Positions 6,588 through 9,775 of a stretch of 9,775 nucleotides of DNA are shown here, one piece after another (the stretch's first letter is position 1; each line of letters begins with the position of its first letter). The stretch comes from Gammaproteobacteria bacterium. Lineage in GTDB: Bacteria; Pseudomonadota; Gammaproteobacteria; UBA6429; Thiohalophilaceae. A program made the position numbers and the translations under genes. Under the pieces are notes generated by a model. The model saw only the letters and a list, made by a program, of their open reading frames with translations, was not told the DNA's origin and made no database searches. The stretch covers positions 1 through 9,775 of the forward strand of contig JAOULB010000052.1 in assembly GCA_029882235.1 (NCBI GenBank). Reading direction: 5' to 3'.

Positions 6588-6681
6588 GAGTTCTGCCAAA
6601 GGCTACCCACCCGAAAGGATGGGCACGCAAAGTTACCGGTCTAAGGGGCTTGTCCCTAAGATAGCGGAACCGCCAGAACTC
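6588..6681 (+). promoter_or_regulatory. Class I cyclic-di-GMP (GEMM) riboswitch aptamer
   Basis: The RNA matches the GEMM-I consensus as I recall it from the Vibrio Vc2 aptamer. Stem P1 is GAGTTCTG (6588-6595) with CAGAACTC (6674-6681). Then come AAAGGCTACC, a hairpin closed by CCCA/TGGG with a GAAA tetraloop (loop at 6613-6616), and the signature CACGCAAAG (6624-6632). CCGGTCTAAG follows, then a second hairpin (AGGG 6644-6647 with CCCT 6654-6657) and the conserved ATAGCGG (6661-6667). The tetraloop and the CTAAG segment are the expected tertiary partners. The guanine that tells c-di-GMP from cGAMP binders appears to be G, inside AAAGGC, pointing to c-di-GMP, but an exact covariance alignment should confirm this. 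The aptamer is followed at once by an expression platform and a PagP-like gene. Confidence 0.88.
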
Positions 6682-6749
6682 AACAGGCAACTTCAGTACT
6701 CCTGACCAATTTCGTGCTTGCGAAGCGAAATGGAACAGGAGTACACATA
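6682..6749 (+). promoter_or_regulatory. Riboswitch expression platform that can hide the ribosome site
   Basis: GTACTCCTG (6696-6704) is a perfect 9-bp complement of CAGGAGTAC (6736-6744), which contains the AGGAG ribosome site of the gene starting at 6750. The hairpin is extended inside by ATTTCG (6709-6714) with CGAAAT (6726-6731). The blocking strand can instead pair with the aptamer's 5' flank: GGTTAGGAGT (6582-6591) with ACTCCTGACC (6698-6707), ten pairs with one G-U. That helix shares 6588-6591 with P1, so the two are mutually exclusive. Ligand should stabilise P1, release the blocking strand and shut translation off. No T-run is present, so control is translational rather than by termination. 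Confidence 0.75.
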
Positions 6750-7301
6750 ATGAAAACATGTTGCGGCGTTAATGGTTTCAGCTTTTCTGCTAAAACCTCT
6801 TTAATCACAATTATATTTCTGCTGTGCGGTTTAACTGCAACAGCCTCATATGCGGCCACCACGACCAAGGGTGATTATCATCTGATCCTGAATGGCCGTT
6901 CGATCCATCTGTCCGCCCCGGCCAAAGGTGAAAGCTTTAATGAAAATAACTTTGGTACTGGATTCCAGTATGAATTCAAACGCCCACTGGGCAGCAAGTG
7001 GGTGAACTATGTCACGGGCTCTGCCTTCAATGATTCATATAACAACCTGTCTTACTATGTTGGTGGTGGTCAGACACGTCGTTATCAGTTGCACCAGGGC
7101 ATGCATCTTGATGTTGGCTATGTCGCCTTTATGATGGCCCGTAAAGACTTTGATAATTACCAGCCCTTCCTCGGTGTCCTGCCTGTTGCCTCTTTTGGTA
7201 CCAGAAAGGTGGCGCTGAATATGACGTACATCCCTGCTATCAATCAAAAAATTGATGAGCTTATTTTTTTCCAGCTCAAGATTGCCACGAAAGGTTGGTA
7301 A
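6750..7301 (+). CDS. pagP: PagP-like lipid A palmitoyltransferase (outer membrane)
   Basis: The 183-residue precursor has a signal peptide (core at about 17-30, cut near SYA at 33-35) and a mature domain of the PagP eight-strand barrel type. PagP moves a palmitate chain from a phospholipid to lipid A in the outer membrane. Three features tie it to PagP: the FNDSYN block (D95, S96) matches the catalytic DS of FKDSW in E. coli PagP; H53 lies 42 residues before D95, against 43 in E. coli; and LPVASFG...MTYIPA (145-163) matches the LPLASVG...MTYIPG stretch. The mature N-terminus is short, so the amphipathic helix of E. coli PagP seems to be missing. AGGAG lies nine bases before the ATG at 6750. 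A GTG at 6714 is in frame but sits inside the riboswitch hairpin. Expression is predicted to be controlled by c-di-GMP. Acyl-chain specificity is unknown. Confidence 0.8.
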   Translation: MKTCCGVNGFSFSAKTSLITIIFLLCGLTATASYAATTTKGDYHLILNGRSIHLSAPAKGESFNENNFGTGFQYEFKRPLGSKWVNYVTGSAFNDSYNNLSYYVGGGQTRRYQLHQGMHLDVGYVAFMMARKDFDNYQPFLGVLPVASFGTRKVALNMTYIPAINQKIDELIFFQLKIATKGW

Positions 7302-7329
7302 TAACGGTTTATTTGCCGCAAGCGATTTA

Positions 7330-7358
7330 CCCCGCCTCCCCTTGGCGGGGTTTTTTTT
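7330..7358 (+). terminator. Strong intrinsic terminator of the pagP-like gene
   Basis: CCCCGCC (7330-7336) and GGCGGGG (7344-7350) form a perfect 7-bp GC stem with a 7-base loop, followed by eight T. It lies 28 bases after the stop at 7301. The convergent alcohol dehydrogenase gene ends at 7368. On the minus strand the same stem lacks a T-run, so it mainly stops plus-strand transcription. Confidence 0.93.
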
Positions 7359-7367
7359 ATCTTAATT

Positions 7368-8555
7368 TTACAGTCGGGACTCAAGCAGTGATTTAATCTC
7401 TGCATCAGTAAGAACAATCGGATTGGTCTTCATGCTACTGCCACGTGAATGTTGCACCACATGATCGAGTTCATCCTGTTTCACGCCATAGCTGGATAGT
7501 CGGGCTAACTGCATTTGTTCAGTCCACTGATGCAACAGACTGATGAGCGCCTGTTGGGCTTCAGTTTCTTCTAACCCTGGAGATTGAGCCAGGACTCTTC
7601 CCATTTCTGCATACTTTGCCAGTGCGGAATTCTCCGGCTCACGCTGCAGCATACTGTTGATATTGACGACACTTGCTTCTGCCACCAGCGTACCGCAAAC
7701 CACACCATGCGGGATGGGATAAAACGCGCCCAGTGGTGAAGCCAGACCATGCACCGATCCCAGCCCACATTGAGCAAGCGTAATTCCCGAGAGCATAGCA
7801 GCATAAGCCATTTGACCTCGATACTTCGTGGTATCCCCTTCCTGTCGATACCAGGGCAAAAGGCTATCGCGCACGGCATGCAGACCACTCATTGCCAACG
7901 CATCGGTAAAGGGGTTGGCCCGAGTGGAGACATAAGACTCCATCAGCTGAGTCAGCGCATCCATACCATTGGCCGCGATGAGATCAGACGGACAGGACTC
8001 CAGTAGATTTGGATCGAGAATGGCGTATTCGGCCACCAGCTTGTCATCACGAAAGGATTTTTTGAAACCTTGCTTGCCCTGCACACTGAGCACGGCATTC
8101 TTGGTCGCCTCGCTACCGGTACCTGCTGTGGTTGGCACGGCAATCAACGGTACTGCTGGCCCGGTGTATGGCAACTCAGGCCCTACACCTTCGAGAAAAT
8201 CCATTACTGATTGACCAGAGATCAATAATCCGGCAATCGCCTTGGCTGCATCCAGTGCACTGCCACCACCAATACCTATGACAACATCAAATTTCTGATC
8301 ACTGAACTGTTTTACGCAGTCATCCACAAGCTGTGGTGAAGGCTCACCAGTGACAGAAAAAAGCGCAGCTGCAATCCCCTGCTGTTTAAGATTCTTCTCC
8401 AGTTGAGTCCAGTGTTCACTATCGATGAATGACCGACCGCCCGTCACGATCAGGGCACGTCGACCAAACTGAAAAATATATCGGGGTAGTTGCTGAATTG
8501 CACCTGGAGCGAATTCAATCCGAGGTAAACGCGCAATAGAAAATGCATTCAACAT
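7368..8555 (-). CDS. Iron-containing (group III) alcohol dehydrogenase
   Basis: The 395-residue protein has the full length and order of the Fe-ADH family, which interconverts alcohols and aldehydes or ketones with NAD(P). The Rossmann-like half carries VVIGIGGGSALD (91-102) and PTTAGTGSEAT (141-151). The helical half carries the metal site: D199 in GMDA, H269 in GSVHG and H283 in IPHGVV. The usual fourth ligand, the histidine of DALTH, is glutamine here (Q203, DALTQLMESY); I recall this Q in a common subgroup, so it need not mean loss of activity. The C-terminus NPIVLTDAEI is typical. The ATG lies three bases after the stop of the upstream monooxygenase-fold gene with no clear ribosome site of its own, which suggests translational coupling. 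The substrate is not evident. Confidence 0.93.
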   Translation of the reverse strand: MLNAFSIARLPRIEFAPGAIQQLPRYIFQFGRRALIVTGGRSFIDSEHWTQLEKNLKQQGIAAALFSVTGEPSPQLVDDCVKQFSDQKFDVVIGIGGGSALDAAKAIAGLLISGQSVMDFLEGVGPELPYTGPAVPLIAVPTTAGTGSEATKNAVLSVQGKQGFKKSFRDDKLVAEYAILDPNLLESCPSDLIAANGMDALTQLMESYVSTRANPFTDALAMSGLHAVRDSLLPWYRQEGDTTKYRGQMAYAAMLSGITLAQCGLGSVHGLASPLGAFYPIPHGVVCGTLVAEASVVNINSMLQREPENSALAKYAEMGRVLAQSPGLEETEAQQALISLLHQWTEQMQLARLSSYGVKQDELDHVVQHSRGSSMKTNPIVLTDAEIKSLLESRL

Positions 8556-8558
8556 AAG

Positions 8559-8852
8559 CTAGCGAGGATATAAACCATCGTAGGGATCGCCTCGACGAGG
8601 TTCCGCCATCCAGTCGGCGACTGTCTCACGCCATGCCAGATAATGTGCTGTTTCTTTATGTGCCGCAGCCTCTGCTGCTGATGTGTATGCCTCATATAAA
8701 ACAAAACGAGCTGGATCATCGGCGGATTGCAATATATCAAACCGACAATTACCGTTTTCCTGAATCGAGGCCTCGTGGTTCAATCGTGAAGCTTCAATAA
8801 AATCATCAACATGCTCTGATTTAACATGCACATGTACAAGAGTAACCTGCAT
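8559..8852 (-). CDS. Antibiotic-biosynthesis-monooxygenase (ABM) fold protein, LsrG/YgiN-like
   Basis: The 97-residue protein is a single ferredoxin-like ABM domain. It begins MQVTLVHVHVKSEHVDDFIEA, followed by a helix (SRLNHEASI), the strand CRFDILQS at 37-44, then DDPARFVLYEAYTS and a helix with AHKETAHYLAWRETV. These blocks are characteristic of the family, which includes LsrG (a signal-molecule isomerase), YgiN (quinol-linked) and many unassigned members that usually work as dimers. A GAGGGGA ribosome site lies about seven bases before the ATG. The iron-containing dehydrogenase gene follows after only three bases, so the two almost certainly act in one pathway, perhaps oxidation or detoxification of a small carbonyl or alcohol. 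The C-terminus GDPYDGLYPR is also seen in relatives I recall. The substrate is unknown. Confidence 0.9.
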   Translation of the reverse strand: MQVTLVHVHVKSEHVDDFIEASRLNHEASIQENGNCRFDILQSADDPARFVLYEAYTSAAEAAAHKETAHYLAWRETVADWMAEPRRGDPYDGLYPR

Positions 8853-8936
8853 ATTTTCATCCCCTCAAAGAATTGTTGTCACTGGATAAGTTCAACACAT
8901 CAGGCCTTTCATCCTGTCTGTAATACTTATTAACAC

Positions 8937-8964
8937 TTTATATGAAATCACTTTCAATATTCAA
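8937..8964 (-). promoter_or_regulatory. Probable sigma-70 promoter of the ABM-ADH operon
   Basis: On the minus strand TTGAAT (8964-8959) and TATAAA (8942-8937) are separated by 16 bases, a plausible -35/-10 pair (4 of 6 and 5 of 6 consensus matches). Transcription would start near 8930, leaving a leader of about 78 bases before the ATG at 8852. Confidence 0.45.
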
Positions 8965-8989
8965 CTAAAGGATATAAAAGCCGCTACCG

Positions 8990-9083
8990 ATATAGTGCCA
9001 ATACATTCTAACCATTTAAACCAACATACTTTAGTCGAGCTATTCCCCATAAATATATCACTGTGGTTTGAGGGGCACTATAT
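8990..9083 (+). promoter_or_regulatory. Possible structured leader of the PstS-like gene
   Basis: ATATAGTGCC (8990-8999) and GGCACTATAT (9074-9083) are perfect 10-bp reverse complements, with an inner pair AAACCA (9018-9023) and TGGTTT (9064-9069). The 3' arm overlaps the GAGGGG ribosome site (9070-9075) and the spacer before the ATG at 9086. A TATAAA at 8973-8978 could be the -10 box of a promoter starting just before the 5' arm, though its -35 is poor. It might be an RNA leader controlling translation or a pair of protein sites; the arm centres are 84 bases apart, about eight helical turns. I recognise no known riboswitch class. Confidence 0.35.
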
Positions 9084-9085
9084 AT

Positions 9086-9775
9086 ATGCAAATTCAATCA
9101 AAATTTCTGACCCGTATTCTGCTGTTCACTATCTCAATTTTTTCTGCTACTTCTACACAAGCAATAGCTGAAAAAAATGTTTTGCATTGGGGCGGCTGTG
9201 GAATTACAAAAAAGGCCTTTATGGCAGAACTTGCTCGAGCTTATGAACAAAAAACAGGGGTCAAGATACTACTTGAAGGCGGTGGTGCAACCCGCGGTAT
9301 CCGTGATACGGCAACATTAAAAATTGATATTGGCGGGAGCTGTCGTATGAGTCTGCCTGACCATAATCGTACTGAGCTTTATGCCTCACTGCACCCCGTC
9401 GCCTGGGATGCCTTAGCGATTATTGTGCATAAATCGAATCCCATAAATAACCTGACAACGACCCAGATTAAAAGTATCTATAGCGGTAAGATCACAAACT
9501 GGAGACAGCTTGGTGGCAGAGATATGCCAATTAAACTTTATGCTCGTCAAGGGAATATCTCTGGGGTTGGATATGCTATTCGACAATATATTTTTAAGGA
9601 TGGTGGCGCACAATTCAAGACGCGCTATCTGGTCAGGTCATCAGGCCCCCTGGAAAAGGCGATTGAACAACAGCCTTCAGCAATTGGGATAACAGGGATT
9701 AGTAGTGCTCGCAAACGTAACGTTAAGATAATTAACTTTGATGGTAAAATTCCAAGTTATAAGAATGTTAAAAGT
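9086..9775 (+). CDS. PstS-like periplasmic substrate-binding protein (3' end missing)
   Basis: The frame starts with ATG at 9086 and is open for 230 codons to the window edge. A Sec signal peptide (residues 1 to about 28, cut after AIA) is followed by a type II periplasmic-binding-protein domain of the PstS-like group. Signs are a glycine-rich LLEGGGATRGIRD loop, DIGGSCR, the block PVAWDALAIIVHKSNP, and the family hallmark IKSIYSGKITNWRQLGG, then a GNISGVGYAIRQYIF segment where PstS proteins bind the anion. The protein should bind phosphate or a similar oxyanion in the periplasm, but many such stand-alone proteins have other or unknown ligands. A GAGGGG ribosome site lies ten bases before the ATG, inside a possible hairpin. 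The gene is divergent from the ABM-ADH pair. Any transporter or signalling partner would lie beyond the window. Confidence 0.88.
   Translation, partial: MQIQSKFLTRILLFTISIFSATSTQAIAEKNVLHWGGCGITKKAFMAELARAYEQKTGVKILLEGGGATRGIRDTATLKIDIGGSCRMSLPDHNRTELYASLHPVAWDALAIIVHKSNPINNLTTTQIKSIYSGKITNWRQLGGRDMPIKLYARQGNISGVGYAIRQYIFKDGGAQFKTRYLVRSSGPLEKAIEQQPSAIGITGISSARKRNVKIINFDGKIPSYKNVKS

Noticed and set aside
6588..6681. Alternative reading of the leader as a cGAMP-specific GEMM-Ib riboswitch
   Set aside because: The discriminating position appears to be G rather than A by hand alignment, and the neighbouring genes have no link to cGAMP. It remains to be confirmed by a covariance alignment.
6714..6749. 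GTG start that would extend the PagP-like protein by 12 residues
   Set aside because: It lies inside the expression-platform hairpin, has no ribosome site and would put charged residues before the signal peptide. The ATG at 6750 has AGGAG correctly spaced.

Overview
This window looks like a chromosomal stretch from a moderately AT-rich, free-living gammaproteobacterium. That placement rests on the protein mix: a long PAS-GGDEF-EAL protein, a PagP-type outer-membrane enzyme with catalytic positions like the enterobacterial one, and thioredoxin and TlpA-like proteins. I see no mobile element, CRISPR array, tRNA or rRNA. A marine or methylotrophic relative is possible, but I cannot fix the genus.

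Layout. Positions 1-3767 are read on the minus strand. They hold a 1183-residue soluble sensor (AmiC/UrtA-like ligand-binding domain, two PAS domains, GGDEF, EAL), followed by the start of an unidentified exported protein that runs off the left edge. Positions 3984-5505 form a redox and membrane cluster: a plus-strand thioredoxin with a CPPC active site, convergent with a minus-strand run of a TlpA-like periplasmic thioredoxin-fold protein (CHVC), a 111-residue membrane protein and a 52-residue membrane protein. A SnoaL/NTF2-like protein follows at 5859-6284. Positions 6285-6749 are a regulatory region with hairpins, a long perfect palindrome, a CRP-like site and a class I cyclic-di-GMP (GEMM) riboswitch. 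The riboswitch leads directly into a PagP-like lipid A acyltransferase gene (6750-7301), which ends in a strong intrinsic terminator. On the minus strand, 7368-8852 hold an iron-containing alcohol dehydrogenase gene coupled to an upstream antibiotic-biosynthesis-monooxygenase-fold gene. A divergent gene for a PstS-like exported binding protein begins at 9086 and runs off the right edge.

How it fits together. The main theme is cyclic di-GMP. One end encodes a protein able in principle to make and break c-di-GMP in response to a cytoplasmic ligand. About 2.8 kb away, a c-di-GMP riboswitch sits before a gene predicted to remodel the outer membrane. The riboswitch has a readable expression platform: one strand pairs perfectly over 9 bp with the Shine-Dalgarno region, and the same strand can instead pair over 10 bp with the 5' edge of the aptamer. 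This predicts that ligand turns translation off. The riboswitch-to-PagP link is the most notable item in the window. The link between the sensor and this riboswitch is inferred from proximity only.
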